64,000 nucleotides of DNA from Aquimonas sp. (GCA_022241605.1 JAKOMQ010000007.1:1-64000), one strand, 5' to 3'; positions 31,103 through 42,110 are shown, numbered from the stretch's first letter. The notes: generated by a model from the letters alone, not told the origin. A program made the numbers and translations.

Positions 31103-31285
31103 CTGAGAGCCTGTGAGAACCCTCCGCCTACTGCGGTCGCCTCTGGACGCCCGTGGCGGCAGCGCGCTACGCGAATTCCGCGGTCATTTGACCCGCCAAC
31201 TCCCTCGAATTCGCGCAGCGCGCTTTGCCACCATCGCCCAGAGAGGCCCTTGCTCCGGCGTCCGGGTTTGTTCACACGCTCTGAG
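31103..31285. repeat. long-form copy of the CTGAG-ended repeat (183 bp)
   Basis: It starts ctgagagcctgtgagaaccc and ends ttcacacgctctgag. Between the arms is the long-form core, ggcggcagcgcgctacgcga ... ggtcatttgacccgccaact ... gcgcagcgcgctttgccacc. It lies between the convergent hydrolase and ispB genes, 34 bases after the hydrolase stop. Nothing gene-like is present in 31070-31456. Confidence 0.85.
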
Positions 31286-31413
31286 CCGTTGAAAGGTTCC
31301 AGACGTCGCAGCGACGGCGCCGCCGGACCTGCGCGGCGAACCGCTGTTCCGGGACTCTGAGGAATCCTGACCAGCGCGACGAACGCGTGGCCCGCGCCGC
31401 ATGTCGACCTCGC

Positions 31414-31460
31414 GGGCGTCAGGCGGCGGCACCAGGCGGAGGGTTTTTCAGATCCCTCAG
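31414..31460. repeat. half copy of the CTGAG-ended repeat, overlapping the ispB stop
   Basis: It reads ggcgtcaggcggcggcacca, then ggcggagggtttttcagatccctcag, i.e. the right half of the short form. The TCA inside the final ccctcag (31457-31459) is the ispB stop codon on the minus strand. Confidence 0.65.
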
Positions 31461-32464
31461 AAGTCGCGCTGCACTGCGTAGAGGGCCAACCCGCGCAGGG
31501 CGGCGGTTTGCGGCGTCTCAGGCAGGCCCTGCAGGGCCTGCAGGGCGTCGCTGGCATAGCGCAATGCGGCGTCCCGACTGTAGTCGAGGCTGCCGCAGCG
31601 CCGAATGGCGGCGACGATTTCGGGCAGCGCGCTGCTGTCGCCTTCGACCAGCGCGCGAGCCATGCGCTCGCGACTCTCGCCCTCGCTGTGCGACAGCGCG
31701 TGGATCAGGGGCAGGGTGGCCTTGCCCTCGGCCAGGTCGTCGCCCAGGTTCTTGCCCAGGGTATCGACATCAGCGGTGTAGTCGAGCACGTCGTCCGCAA
31801 TCTGAAAGGCGTTGCCCAGCGCCATGCCAAAACGCGCCATTGCCTCTTCCTGCTCGGGTGGGGCTCCCGCCAGCACCGCGCCCAGCCGGGTGGCTGCTGC
31901 GAACAGCACGGCGGTCTTGCGTTCGATCACCCGCAGGTAAGCCGCTTCGTCCGTGTCCGGGTTGTGCACATGCAGCAGCTGCAGCACCTCGCCTTCGGCA
32001 ATGGCATTGGTCGTGTCCGCCAGGATGCGCATCACCCGCATGCTGTCGAGCTCGACCATCAGCTGGAAGCTGCGCGAGTACAGGAAATCCCCCACCAGAA
32101 CGCTGGCAGCGTTGCCCCAGAGTGCATTGGCGGTTTTACGGCCGCGGCGCAGCTGGGACTCGTCCACCACGTCGTCGTGCAGCAGGGTGGAGGTGTGAAT
32201 GAACTCGATAATCGCCGCGAGCTGAACGTGGTCCTGACCGGTGTATCCGAGTGCGCGAGCAGCCAGCAAGACCAGCATTGGCCTCAGTCGCTTGCCGCCG
32301 GCTGAGACGATGTGTTCGGCAATCTGGTTGATCAGCACCACGTCGGAAGCCAGGCGCCGCCGGATCAGGCTGTCGACTGCCTGCATATCGGGCCCGGCGA
32401 GGCGCTGGATCTCGGTGAGCGACAGGACATTGGCCGCGGGCGGAAGGGGCAGGACTGCGTTCAT
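31457..32464 (-). CDS. ispB: octaprenyl diphosphate synthase (trans-isoprenyl diphosphate synthase)
   Basis: IspB extends farnesyl diphosphate with isopentenyl diphosphate to make the ubiquinone side chain. The 335-residue protein has the first aspartate-rich motif DDVVD at 97-101 in LLHDDVVDES and the second DDVLD at 224-228. It also has the GGKRLRPMLVLLAARA block at 56-71 and the RGRKTANALWGN segment. Chain length cannot be set from sequence alone. On the minus strand TATACT (32476-32471) ends only 6 bases before the ATG, hinting at a leaderless or very short-leader transcript. Its stop codon lies in a repeat remnant. Confidence 0.93.
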   Translation of the reverse strand: MNAVLPLPPAANVLSLTEIQRLAGPDMQAVDSLIRRRLASDVVLINQIAEHIVSAGGKRLRPMLVLLAARALGYTGQDHVQLAAIIEFIHTSTLLHDDVVDESQLRRGRKTANALWGNAASVLVGDFLYSRSFQLMVELDSMRVMRILADTTNAIAEGEVLQLLHVHNPDTDEAAYLRVIERKTAVLFAAATRLGAVLAGAPPEQEEAMARFGMALGNAFQIADDVLDYTADVDTLGKNLGDDLAEGKATLPLIHALSHSEGESRERMARALVEGDSSALPEIVAAIRRCGSLDYSRDAALRYASDALQALQGLPETPQTAALRGLALYAVQRDF

Positions 32465-32580
32465 TCCGCAAGTATAGACGCCGGGCAGTCAGCCCTCCGG
32501 TGAAGTCGGACCTCGGTCCGGGCGGTTTTCGCACGGACCGCGCAGCCGATCACGGATCGGTGGGGGCAGACCGCTGCGGC

Positions 32581-32616
32581 TATACTCGACCCCCTGCGGC
32601 GCAGTGGGTGCGCCGC
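32581..32616 (+). promoter_or_regulatory. candidate -10 and leader hairpin of ssb
   Basis: TATACT at 32581-32586 is a good -10 facing ssb, although no clear -35 is seen 17 bases upstream. A perfect hairpin gcggcgca-gtggg-tgcgccgc (32596-32616) follows in the leader, 22 bases before the ATG. Confidence 0.4.
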
Positions 32617-32638
32617 CCCTGACCCCTGAGGACGTTCC

Positions 32639-33163
32639 ATGGCGCGTGGCATAAACAAGGTCATCATCGTCGGCACCCTCGGCGCAGACCCGGAGACCCG
32701 CTACACCACCTCCGGTTCCGCCATTACTTCGATTCGTCTTGCCACCAATGAGAGCTGGACCGACAAGCAATCCGGTCAGAAGCAGGAGCGGACGGAGTGG
32801 CATCGCGTGAAGATGTTCGGCCGCCTGGCCGAGATCGCCGCGGAGTACCTGCGCAAGGGCAAGCAGGTGTACGTCGAGGGCAGTTTGCGCACCGACAAGT
32901 ACACCGACAAGGAAGGCATCGAGCGCTACAGCACCGACATCATCGCCAACGACATGCAGATGCTCGGTGGCGCCGGCGGCGGTGAGGGCGGCGGCATGCG
33001 CAGCGGCGGCGAGGGCGGCAGCTACGGCAGTCGCGGCGAGCGCCCTGAAGGCGGCGGTAATCGAGGTGGCGGCCAGCAGCGCAGCGGCCCCGGCCCGCAG
33101 CAGGGCAACCGCCAGCAGCCGGCGCCGCCGGACACCTTCGAGGACGACGAGATTCCGTTCTAG
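32639..33163 (+). CDS. ssb: single-stranded DNA-binding protein
   Basis: The 174-residue protein has the OB-fold domain in about 1-110 ([19 protein letters not shown], then [20 protein letters not shown] and [18 protein letters not shown]). A glycine-rich, glutamine-containing linker follows, then the acidic tip DDEIPF that recruits repair and replication partners. The start is the ATG at 32639 after TGAGGACG. It is divergent from ispB. Confidence 0.97.
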   Translation: MARGINKVIIVGTLGADPETRYTTSGSAITSIRLATNESWTDKQSGQKQERTEWHRVKMFGRLAEIAAEYLRKGKQVYVEGSLRTDKYTDKEGIERYSTDIIANDMQMLGGAGGGEGGGMRSGGEGGSYGSRGERPEGGGNRGGGQQRSGPGPQQGNRQQPAPPDTFEDDEIPF

Positions 33164-33351
33164 ACGCTTACCTCTCCCGGGGTGTAACCAGTCCGGCAAA
33201 GGTCTGGGCCCTGCTTGGATGCGTCCAGCGCCTTCATGCACGATCCGCGAGCGCGCCCTTCATGGCGCGCGGGAAGCTGCGGGAAGCCAGAGCGTTGCCC
33301 ACTGCGTAGCCCGGCCTGCGGTCCGCGCTGGCCGGTTCAGGCCGGGTCGGC

Positions 33352-33357
33352 TATAAG
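33352..33357 (+). promoter_or_regulatory. weak -10 candidate for the rng-yhdP genes
   Basis: TATAAG lies 36 bases before the rng start codon in the 230-base gap after ssb, without a convincing -35. The same gap contains a hairpin gcgcgcc-cttcat-ggcgcgc (33251-33270) that lacks a T-tract. No other feature is seen in 33164-33393. Confidence 0.3.
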
Positions 33358-33393
33358 ACCCGTGGTACTCCCTACGACCCACCGGCGGTCCGC

Positions 33394-34872
33394 TTGTCCG
33401 AAGAAATCCTCATTAACGTCACGCCGCGCGAGACGCGCGTGGCTGTGGTCGAAAACGGCATGCTGCAGGAGGTCCACATCGAACGGGCCTCCCGTCGTGG
33501 CTATGTCGGGAACATCTACAAGGGCAAGGTGATCCGGGTCATGCCCGGTATGCAGGCGGCCTTCGTGGAGGTCGGCCTGCAGCGCGCCGCCTTTCTGCAC
33601 GCCTCCGATATCTTCCGGCCACCGACGCCACTGGCCGAGGGCGAGGAGGCGGTCAGCAGTTCGCCTACGCCGCCGATCACCGAGCTCGTTCGCGAGGGCC
33701 AGGAGGTGGTGGTGCAGGTGGTCAAGGACCCGATCGGCACCAAGGGTGCAAGGCTCACGTCCCAACTCAGCATTCCAAGCCGATATCTGGTGCTGCTGCC
33801 TTTCAGTCGTGTGTTGGGCGTCTCGGCGCGGATCGAGGACGAGGGTGAGCGGACACGCCTCAAGTCCACGATTGCCGACCTCAGCGGTGACAGTGGCCGC
33901 GGCTACATCGTCCGCACCAACGCCGACGGGCTGCCGGTGGAAGCGTTGGCCGAAGATCTGGCGTATCTCGGCAAGCTATGGGAAGCGATCGAGGCCGGCT
34001 CAGGCCCCGCGCGGGTCGGCAGCTGCATCTACGAAGATCTGTCGCTGCCGCTGCGCGCACTGCGTGATCTGCTGCACGGCGACGTGGAAAAGGTGCGCGT
34101 GGACTCGCGCGAGACCTTCGAGCGCACCCAGCGCTTCGCCAGCCAGTTCATGCCCGAGCTGGTCGAGCGCATCGAGCACTACCCGGGCGAGCGCCCGATC
34201 TTCGACCTCTACGGTGTCGAGGATGAGATCCAGCGTGCGATGCAGAAGGAGGTGCCGCTGAAGTCGGGCGGCTACCTCGTGATCGACCAGACCGAGGCCA
34301 TGACCACGGTCGACGTCAACACCGGCGCCTTTCTCGGCAGCCGCAATTTGGAGGAGACGGTCTACCGCACCAATCTGGAGGCCGCCCAGGCCGTCGCACG
34401 GCAGCTGCGCCTGCGCAACCTCGGCGGCATCATCATCATCGACTTTATCGACATGACCGATGCCGAGCACCGTCGCCAGGTGCTGCGCCAGCTCGAGAAG
34501 TCGCTGGCCCGCGACCATGCCAAGACGACGGTCTACGAATTCTCGCCGCTGGGCCTCGTGGAGATGACCCGCAAGCGCACCATCGACAGCCTGGAGCGAC
34601 AGCTCTGCGAGCCCTGCGTGTCCTGCGGTGGCCGCGGCACGGTCAAGACGGCTGAGACCGTGACCTACGAGATTTTTCGCGAGATCACGCGCGCGGTCCG
34701 CCAGTTCGAGGCGCGCAAGCTGCTGGTGCTGGCCTCGCCCAAGGTGGTGGCGCGCATCCTCGAGGAGGAGTCGGCCGCGGTGGCCGAGCTCGAGGAGTTC
34801 ATCGGCAAGACGATTCGCTTCCAGGCCGATGACAACTACACCCAAGAGCAGTACGACGTGGTCCTGTTGTGA
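33394..34872 (+). CDS. rng: ribonuclease G
   Basis: RNase G is an endoribonuclease of the RNase E/G family that matures the 16S rRNA 5' end and turns over some mRNAs. The 492-residue protein has an S1-like N-terminal domain (RGYVGNIYKGKVIRVMPGMQ). The catalytic metal-binding aspartates are Asp307 in TTVDVNTGAF and Asp350 in IIIIDFIDM. A CVSCGGRG zinc-link region lies near 410. It lacks the long C-terminal scaffold of RNase E. The start is a TTG at 33394 giving MSEEILINVTPRETRVAVVE, which matches the family. The next gene, yhdP, begins within its stop codon (GTGA). Confidence 0.95.
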   Translation: MSEEILINVTPRETRVAVVENGMLQEVHIERASRRGYVGNIYKGKVIRVMPGMQAAFVEVGLQRAAFLHASDIFRPPTPLAEGEEAVSSSPTPPITELVREGQEVVVQVVKDPIGTKGARLTSQLSIPSRYLVLLPFSRVLGVSARIEDEGERTRLKSTIADLSGDSGRGYIVRTNADGLPVEALAEDLAYLGKLWEAIEAGSGPARVGSCIYEDLSLPLRALRDLLHGDVEKVRVDSRETFERTQRFASQFMPELVERIEHYPGERPIFDLYGVEDEIQRAMQKEVPLKSGGYLVIDQTEAMTTVDVNTGAFLGSRNLEETVYRTNLEAAQAVARQLRLRNLGGIIIIDFIDMTDAEHRRQVLRQLEKSLARDHAKTTVYEFSPLGLVEMTRKRTIDSLERQLCEPCVSCGGRGTVKTAETVTYEIFREITRAVRQFEARKLLVLASPKVVARILEEESAAVAELEEFIGKTIRFQADDNYTQEQYDVVLL

Positions 34873-37800
34873 GCACGGCGCTGCGCCGCGGGCTGCGGCG
34901 CCTGCGCCGGCTCGTGGCGCTGGCGCTGGCCCTGCTGCTGATCACCGCTGCGGTCATCGTTGGCGTGGGCGCCCAGCTGCTGCCCGTGCTGGAGCGCCAT
35001 CCCGGGCGTGTGGAGGCCTGGCTTTCGGCGCGGATCGGCCAGTCCGTCGAGATCAGCGCGCTGAGCGCGCGCTGGAGCCGTCGAGGGCCCCTGCTGGACC
35101 TTGAGGGCCTGCGTATCGGCGGTGGTCCCGCCGGCGGCGGGGTCGACGTTGGCCAGGCGAGGCTGCGCATCAACGTCTACGCCGGGCTGCTGCCGGGCCA
35201 GCCACTGCTGAGCCTGCGCGTCGAGGGATTGCGGCTTGAGCTCGCCCGCAATGCCGAGGGGCGCTGGCGAGTCCGTGGCTTGCGCGGCGGCGCCGGCGTC
35301 GATATCGAGCAGGCGCTGGCCCAGCTTGAGCGGATCGGAGACCTCGAGCTGCACGGCGGCAAGCTCGTCGTGGAGGACCGCTTCGCTGATGTCGATCTGG
35401 TGCTGGAGCGGATCGATGCCCGCCTGCGCACGCTGGGCGGGCGTTTCCGTTTTGCCCTGCGCGTGCACGGCGCCGACGACAGTCCGCTGCAGCTGGTTGC
35501 TGATTTCGACACCCTCCTGCAGTCCGGCAAGGCCCGCCTCTGGGGCCGCGGCCTCGATCTTCCAGGCTGGCTGCAGGGCAGCACGTTCGAGGGCTTGGGG
35601 CTGGCGGGCGGCAGCGCCGAAGTGGATGCATGGATGGAGGTGGAAGCCGGACGCCTGCATGCGGTCTCGGTGGAGCTGGACGCCGAAGGGCTTGCGCTGC
35701 AGGCGGATGTCGACGGCGTCGGCGCGGTGCCCGCTCCGCTGCGGCTGAGCGCCGTCTGGGAGCAGATCGAGGCAGGCTGGAAGCTCGATGTTCACGAATT
35801 GAGAGTCGGCGATCGTCGGGCTCGCCCAGTCACCCGCGCGCGCGCGGAAGCCGTCGACGGCCAGATTATGTTGGCCGTGGACAGTGTCGATGTCGCGGCG
35901 CTGACGGCCCTGGCGGCCTGGTGGCCAGATCTTGCCGCGCCGCAGCGCCAGTGGCTGATTGCCTCGGCGCCGACCGGCCGGCTGCGTGATCTGGGCTTGA
36001 TCATGCGTGATGACCGGATTGAGCGTCTTGAGCTGCAGGTCGATGGACTGGCCGTCGCTGCAGTCGCCGCCGCGCCGGGATTTTCCGGGCTTGACCTGCG
36101 GCTGCGGGGGGATTCCGAAGGCTGGATCATCGAGGTGGACAGCCCGGACTTCGAGTTCGATGCGCCGGCGAGTCTGGCTGCTCCGATCCGGGCGCGCCTG
36201 GACGCGGAGCTCGCCGCCTGGCCGGAGGCTGGCGGCTTGCGGGTGGATGTCGGGCTGTTACGCGTGCGCGGCGAGGATTTCGGTGCGCAGGCTCGCGGTG
36301 GCCTGAGTTTTGGCGGCGCGCGGACGCGCCCGCGGCTGGATCTGTATGCCCGGGTTGACGACAGCCCGATCGCGGCGGCGCATCGTTTCTGGGTGCGTAA
36401 CCGGATGCCGCCGCGGACCGTCGAGTGGCTGCAGCGGGCGCTGATCGAGGGTCAGGTTGTCGGGGGCGAGGCCGTCATCGCCGGTGAGCTCGACGATTGG
36501 CCCTTCGACCAAACTGGCGGCGGTCGCCTCCAGGCACGCGCGAGGGTCGAGGACGTCGTGCTGGACTATCTTCCGGAATGGCCCCGCGGCGAGCGGCTGT
36601 CTGGCAGCGTCGACTTTGTCAACGACAGCATGCAGGCCGAGGTGTCCGCGCGGGTCAGCGGCGTCGAAGTGCGCCGCGCACGTGGCCGGATCGCGGACTT
36701 TTCCGAGCCGGTGCTGGAGCTTGAGCTCGCCGGCGGCGGGCAGGGGCCCCAGCTGCTCGGCCTGCTGCGGGCATCGCCGCTGTGGAGCCGGTTTGGCGAG
36801 GCGATGCGTGGCCTCAGCGTAGGCGGCCGTGGCCAGGTCGAGCTCGACATTCGCGCACCATTGAAGCGCGAGCTTGGCGAGCTGCAGCTCAACGGCCAAG
36901 TGGATCTGGTTGATGCCGACCTGGTCGACAGCCAGTGGGGTCTGCGGTTCGCGGCCGCCACTGGCCGTCTGCGCTTCAACGAGCGTGGCTTCAGTGCGGA
37001 TGAGCTCGGGGTTCGTTTCGACGGCCAGCCCGGCAGCCTCAGCCTCGCCGCGGGTGACAGCACTGCGGTTGAGTCGCATGCCTTCGAGGCGACCCTCCGC
37101 GGTGCCTTCAGCACCGACTCGCTGCTCGCGACGAGGCCGGAACTGCACTGGCTTGAGCCCTACCTGCTCGGTCGCGGCCAGTGGAACATCGAGCTCAGCG
37201 TGCCTGAGCGCGGTTCCAGTCAACGTTCGCGACTGCGTGTGGGCTCCAGCCTGCAGGGCGTGGCGATCCGCCTTCCCTCGCCCTTGCGCAAGCCCGCCAG
37301 CGCAACGCTTCCACTGCAGCTTGAGGTCCAGCTGCCTGCCACCGAGCCGTATCCGGGCGGCAGCGTTGCGCTGCGCCTGGGGCAACTGCTGCAGCTCCAC
37401 GCGCAGCCGGGCGAAGGCCCCGCGCAATTTCGCGGCCGCGCGATTTTTGGCGCCGGCGAGCGCGGCAGCCTCCCCGCGCGCGGGCTGGAGGTGCAGGGGC
37501 GAGTGCCCGTGCTCGATGCGGTGGGCTGGCTCGGGCTGGGCATGGGCTTCGCGGGCGGCAACGAAGGCTTGGTGCTGGGCAGTGTCCAGCTCGAGGCCGG
37601 CGCGGTGGCCGTGGGCGAACGCCTCGTATCGGAGCTGGCCGTGGTGCTGGGGGCCGACAGCGGGCAGGGGCGTCGGCTGCAGCTGAGTTCTGCCGACATC
37701 GAGGGCGTGGTGGACTGGCCCGCGGGATTCGAGCGCCCGCTGCAGGCCCGTTTCGAGCGCCTGCACTGGCCTGCGGGCAGCGATGACGCCGAATCCACCG

Positions 37801-38729
37801 CTCGACCTGCCGCCACCCGGCGCGCGATGGTCGATCTCGATCCTACGATGATGCCGGCGCTGGACGTGGAGATCGCCGATTTCGGGTTTGGATCAGGCCG
37901 CCTTGGCGCACTCAGGCTGAAGACCCGCCGTGGCGCCGACGGCCAGCTGGTCGAAGAGCTCAGCACCCGTTCGCCCGACCTCAAGGTGGACATCCGCGGC
38001 GACTGGAGCCGCACGCTTGAAGGCAGCGAGAGTCGCTTTTCCATAGGGTTCGAAGGTGATGACCTCGGACGGATGCTGTCGGCATTCGGCCTGCCGTCGT
38101 TGGTCGAGGGCGGCGCCACCCGCGCCGACATGGACCTGCGCTGGCGCGGTGGGCCGGCCAATTTTGCCTTCGCCGCCGCCGACGGGCAGCTGCGTCTGAG
38201 CGTAGGACGCGGCCGGCTGCCTGAGCTGGATCCGGGTGCCGGGCGCTTGCTGGGCCTGCTCAGCCTGGCCGAAATTCCGCGCCGGCTTGCACTCGATTTC
38301 AGTGACTTTTTCCGCTCCGGGTTCGGGTTCAATGGCATCGAGGGCAGTTTCGTCCTGGCCACTGGCAGTGCGGTGACCGAGGACCTGCGCATTGACGCTC
38401 CCGCGGCCGAAATCCGCATGCGCGGCCGTGCTGGCCTGGCGGCACGCGACTACGATCTGCAGGTGGAAGTGCTGCCGCGCACCGGCAGCGTTCTGCCTGC
38501 GCTCGGTGCGATCACCGCTGGCCCCGCAGGCGCTGCGGTGGGCGCGGTCGCGCAGGCCGTGCTGCAGCAACCGATGAAGCAGTTCAACCGGACCCTTTAC
38601 CAGCTGGATGGCGGCTGGGACGAGCCTCGCATCGAAGTGGTGGAGCGCGGGCCGGCACGGCCGGAGTCGTCGCCGCGCCCGCCGCTGCGCGAATCGGAGC
38701 CCGGGCGCTCTTCGCCGGCTTCCGGTTGA
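34869..38729 (+). CDS. yhdP: YhdP family AsmA-like lipid-transport protein
   Basis: The 1286-residue protein has one N-terminal membrane helix (LVALALALLLITAAVIVGVG). A very long periplasmic part of repeated beta strands and a conserved C-terminal region with SLAEIPRRLALDFSDFF follow. The latter ends close to the terminus with YDLQVEVLPRTGSVLPALGA, as in the TIGR02099/YhdP family. YhdP is one of the AsmA-like bridges that carry phospholipid between inner and outer membranes. It starts with GTG overlapping the rng stop by 4 bases. The order rng-yhdP-tldD matches E. coli. A long opposite-strand frame is a shadow. Confidence 0.93.
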   Translation: MSTALRRGLRRLRRLVALALALLLITAAVIVGVGAQLLPVLERHPGRVEAWLSARIGQSVEISALSARWSRRGPLLDLEGLRIGGGPAGGGVDVGQARLRINVYAGLLPGQPLLSLRVEGLRLELARNAEGRWRVRGLRGGAGVDIEQALAQLERIGDLELHGGKLVVEDRFADVDLVLERIDARLRTLGGRFRFALRVHGADDSPLQLVADFDTLLQSGKARLWGRGLDLPGWLQGSTFEGLGLAGGSAEVDAWMEVEAGRLHAVSVELDAEGLALQADVDGVGAVPAPLRLSAVWEQIEAGWKLDVHELRVGDRRARPVTRARAEAVDGQIMLAVDSVDVAALTALAAWWPDLAAPQRQWLIASAPTGRLRDLGLIMRDDRIERLELQVDGLAVAAVAAAPGFSGLDLRLRGDSEGWIIEVDSPDFEFDAPASLAAPIRARLDAELAAWPEAGGLRVDVGLLRVRGEDFGAQARGGLSFGGARTRPRLDLYARVDDSPIAAAHRFWVRNRMPPRTVEWLQRALIEGQVVGGEAVIAGELDDWPFDQTGGGRLQARARVEDVVLDYLPEWPRGERLSGSVDFVNDSMQAEVSARVSGVEVRRARGRIADFSEPVLELELAGGGQGPQLLGLLRASPLWSRFGEAMRGLSVGGRGQVELDIRAPLKRELGELQLNGQVDLVDADLVDSQWGLRFAAATGRLRFNERGFSADELGVRFDGQPGSLSLAAGDSTAVESHAFEATLRGAFSTDSLLATRPELHWLEPYLLGRGQWNIELSVPERGSSQRSRLRVGSSLQGVAIRLPSPLRKPASATLPLQLEVQLPATEPYPGGSVALRLGQLLQLHAQPGEGPAQFRGRAIFGAGERGSLPARGLEVQGRVPVLDAVGWLGLGMGFAGGNEGLVLGSVQLEAGAVAVGERLVSELAVVLGADSGQGRRLQLSSADIEGVVDWPAGFERPLQARFERLHWPAGSDDAESTARPAATRRAMVDLDPTMMPALDVEIADFGFGSGRLGALRLKTRRGADGQLVEELSTRSPDLKVDIRGDWSRTLEGSESRFSIGFEGDDLGRMLSAFGLPSLVEGGATRADMDLRWRGGPANFAFAAADGQLRLSVGRGRLPELDPGAGRLLGLLSLAEIPRRLALDFSDFFRSGFGFNGIEGSFVLATGSAVTEDLRIDAPAAEIRMRGRAGLAARDYDLQVEVLPRTGSVLPALGAITAGPAGAAVGAVAQAVLQQPMKQFNRTLYQLDGGWDEPRIEVVERGPARPESSPRPPLRESEPGRSSPASG

Positions 38730-38734
38730 CTCCG

Positions 38735-38820
38735 CTCAGGGCGTGTGGAAAACCCAGACGCCGCAGCGAAGGCGTCCAGAGGCGGCCGCAGTAGGCGGAT
38801 GGCTTTTTCACGGGCTCTCG
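38735..38820. repeat. short-form copy of the CTGAG-ended repeat (86 bp)
   Basis: It starts ctcagggcgtgtggaaaacc, has the body cagacgccgcagcgaaggcg and ggcggccgcagtaggcggat, and ends ggctttttcacgggctctcg. It begins 5 bases after the yhdP stop. Confidence 0.8.
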
Positions 38821-38880
38821 GTTATCGGCGGGCCGCCCGCGCCGTTCACGGCTGCATCCATCGGCAATGCCGTCGCCACA

Positions 38881-38928
38881 GGCGTCCAGCGGCGGCGCAG
38901 TGGGCAGTCGGATTTTTCACCCTCGCAG
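38881..38928. repeat. half copy of the CTGAG-ended repeat
   Basis: It reads ggcgtccagcggcggcgcag, tgggcagtcggatttttcac and cctcgcag. This is the right half of the short form, 60 bases downstream of a full short copy. The remaining part of the 38730-39020 gap shows no gene. Confidence 0.6.
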
Positions 38929-39020
38929 CCTGGGCCTCTGCAGACGCGCTGTGCGGCGTGTTGCTAAAGCCCGCTGTCTCGATGCTTGCGCCTTCACCGG
39001 GTCGGCCCCATCCTGAGCCA

Positions 39021-40466
<1,446 letters not shown>

Positions 40467-40648
40467 GCTCTGGCGAGGACTGCTGCGGCGCAGCTTGTCG
40501 CGGCGGCCTCTGCACTGCAGGGTAGGCCACAGGCGGGCTGGGCCTTGAGGGGCGAGCCCGCGGCATTTCGATTGCTTCCAGCCCTCGTTGCTCCTGAAAG
40601 GCTGCGCGTCCAGTGCTTTTTTGGTCGTGCGCCTGGCGGTGGCTTGGA
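40467..40648. other. non-coding gap after tldD
   Basis: No gene-like reading is seen. Short inverted repeats such as ctgcggcgcag near 40483 could form small hairpins, but none has the look of a strong terminator. The long repeat at 40649 follows, and a further 107 bases without a recognised signal precede the symporter gene. Confidence 0.35.
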
Positions 40649-40832
40649 CTCGGAGCGTGTGAAAGAACCCAGACGCCGTCGCGAGGGTGTCACTGAGCGT
40701 TTGTGGCAAAGCGTGGTACGCGAATCCTGCGGTCATTTGGTACACCAAACTCCCTTGTATTCACGTACCGCGCTGTCGCTACGAGCGTCCAGCGGCGGCC
40801 GCAGCAGGCGGATGGTTCTCACATGCTCTCAG
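40649..40832. repeat. long-form copy of the CTGAG-ended repeat (184 bp), reverse orientation
   Basis: It starts ctcggagcgtgtgaaagaac, contains the long-form core tacgcgaatcctgcggtcat ... ttggtacaccaaactccctt, and ends ggatggttctcacatgctctcag. It runs opposite to the copies at 31103, 58283 and 62781. It lies between tldD and the symporter gene. Confidence 0.85.
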
Positions 40833-40939
40833 GTCTGCGGATCAAGCGCTTTGGATGCGCGATCCGCGGCCGGATATCCACGGGTGGACCGATAGCTCGG
40901 AAAGCCCACAAGCGCTCAACGTCAGGCCACCCAAAACCC

Positions 40940-41812
40940 ATGTCCGACAGCCTCATCTTCAGCCTGTTCCTTCCGATCGCACTCGGCACCGTGATGATCG
41001 GTCTGGGCCTGCACCTCTCGGTTGCCGATTTCGCCCGGGTAGCGCGGGCGCCGCGGGCGGTGCTGGTGGCGCTGTCGGTACAGACCGGGATCCTGCCGGC
41101 GGTCGCCTTCGGCCTGGTCTTCCTGTTCGGCCTGCCACCCGAGCTGGGCCTCGGCCTGATCCTGCTGGCGGCCTCCCCTGGCGGCGTCACGGCGAACCTG
41201 TTTTCGCACCTGGCGCGCGGCGATGTCGCGCTCAACATCAGCCTCACCGCCATCAACAGCGCGCTGGCCTTGCTGACCCTGCCGCTGTGGACCGCGCTGG
41301 GCCTGACCCTGCTGATCGGCAGCGAGCAGGCGGTGCCGCCACCCACGCAGAAGATCGTGGAGGTCGGCCTGCTGGTGCTCCTGCCGGTGTTGATCGGGAT
41401 GGGCCTGCGGGCCTGGCAGCCGACGCTGGCGCAGCGCTTGGACAAGCCAGTGCGTATCGCCTCAACCGTGGTGCTGGTGGTGCTGATCGGCGCGGCCGTG
41501 GTGATCGAACGCGAGACCCTGGCCCGGCACGCCCTGCAGATCGGCGTGGTGGTGCTGCTGTTCAATCTGGTCAGTCTGCTCTCGGGCTATGCCGCCGGCC
41601 GACTGGCTCGGTTGGGCATCCCGCAGGCCACGGCGATTGCGTTCGAGATCGGCATCCACAACGGCACGCTGGCGATTTTCGTGGCGCTGAGCGTGCTGCA
41701 GATGCCGGCCGCGGCGGTGGCGCCGGCGCTGTATTCGCTGGTGATGTACCTCACCGGCGGCTTCTTCGTGTGGTGGGTGCTGCGGCTGCGGCGCGCCCGC
41801 GGCGAGCTGTAG
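40940..41812 (+). CDS. bile acid:sodium symporter family (BASS) transporter
   Basis: The 290-residue inner-membrane protein has about nine to ten hydrophobic segments throughout, with the BASS-type block LAASPGGVTANLFSHLARGD (about residues 75-94). A second repeat contains AIAFEIGIHNGTLAIFVALS (about 231-250), where the Glu and small polar residues at helix crossing points bind sodium. The family moves organic anions such as bile acids, pantoate or pyruvate with sodium, and this substrate is unknown. I chose the ATG at 40940; longer frames start inside the upstream repeat. Confidence 0.85.
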   Translation: MSDSLIFSLFLPIALGTVMIGLGLHLSVADFARVARAPRAVLVALSVQTGILPAVAFGLVFLFGLPPELGLGLILLAASPGGVTANLFSHLARGDVALNISLTAINSALALLTLPLWTALGLTLLIGSEQAVPPPTQKIVEVGLLVLLPVLIGMGLRAWQPTLAQRLDKPVRIASTVVLVVLIGAAVVIERETLARHALQIGVVVLLFNLVSLLSGYAAGRLARLGIPQATAIAFEIGIHNGTLAIFVALSVLQMPAAAVAPALYSLVMYLTGGFFVWWVLRLRRARGEL

Positions 41813-41860
41813 AACACCGCCTCAGGCGCCTTCGGATGCGTGGCGGCTTTGTGAAAACCC

Positions 41861-41869
41861 TGCTAGCAT
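41861..41869 (+). promoter_or_regulatory. candidate extended -10 for the btuB operon
   Basis: TGCTAGCAT, an extended -10 (TGnTAGCAT), lies just upstream of the cobalamin riboswitch. No good -35 is seen, which an extended -10 can tolerate. Confidence 0.4.
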
Positions 41870-41876
41870 CCGCGCC

Positions 41877-42110
41877 GCCTCACGGTGACCGCCCGCCTCG
41901 CAGAGCGGGGTCGGCGGTTTAAACGGGAAGCCAGTGCGCGCGATCCAAGCGCAAAGCTGGAGCTGCCCCCGCAACGGTAGGCGAGTGGATCCGGGAAGGA
42001 TCAGGTTCGGGCGTACACCACTGTGCTTGACGCATGGGAAGGTGCCCGGGCCACAGGCAGGCTGCCTGTGCTCGCGAGCCCGGAGACCGGCCATGGGGAT
42101 CGTCCCGGCG
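41877..42110 (+). ncRNA. cobalamin (B12) riboswitch aptamer
   Basis: The leader carries the conserved landmarks of adenosylcobalamin riboswitches in order: aaacgggaagccagtgcgcg near 41929, ctgcccccgcaacggta near 41964, and the B12 box gagcccggagaccggcc at 42076-42092, a variant of AGCCaGGAGACCtGCC. It precedes btuB. The whole downstream B12 gene set is on the same strand, with small gaps or overlaps, so it probably controls all of it: expression falls when cobalamin is plentiful. Ends are approximate because the closing P1 helix was not resolved. Confidence 0.92.

Noticed and set aside
31103..31460. Repeat cluster between the hydrolase gene and ispB as a CRISPR array or small gene
   Set aside because: The two units are different parts of one dispersed repeat, and short frames in it recur only as repeat translations.
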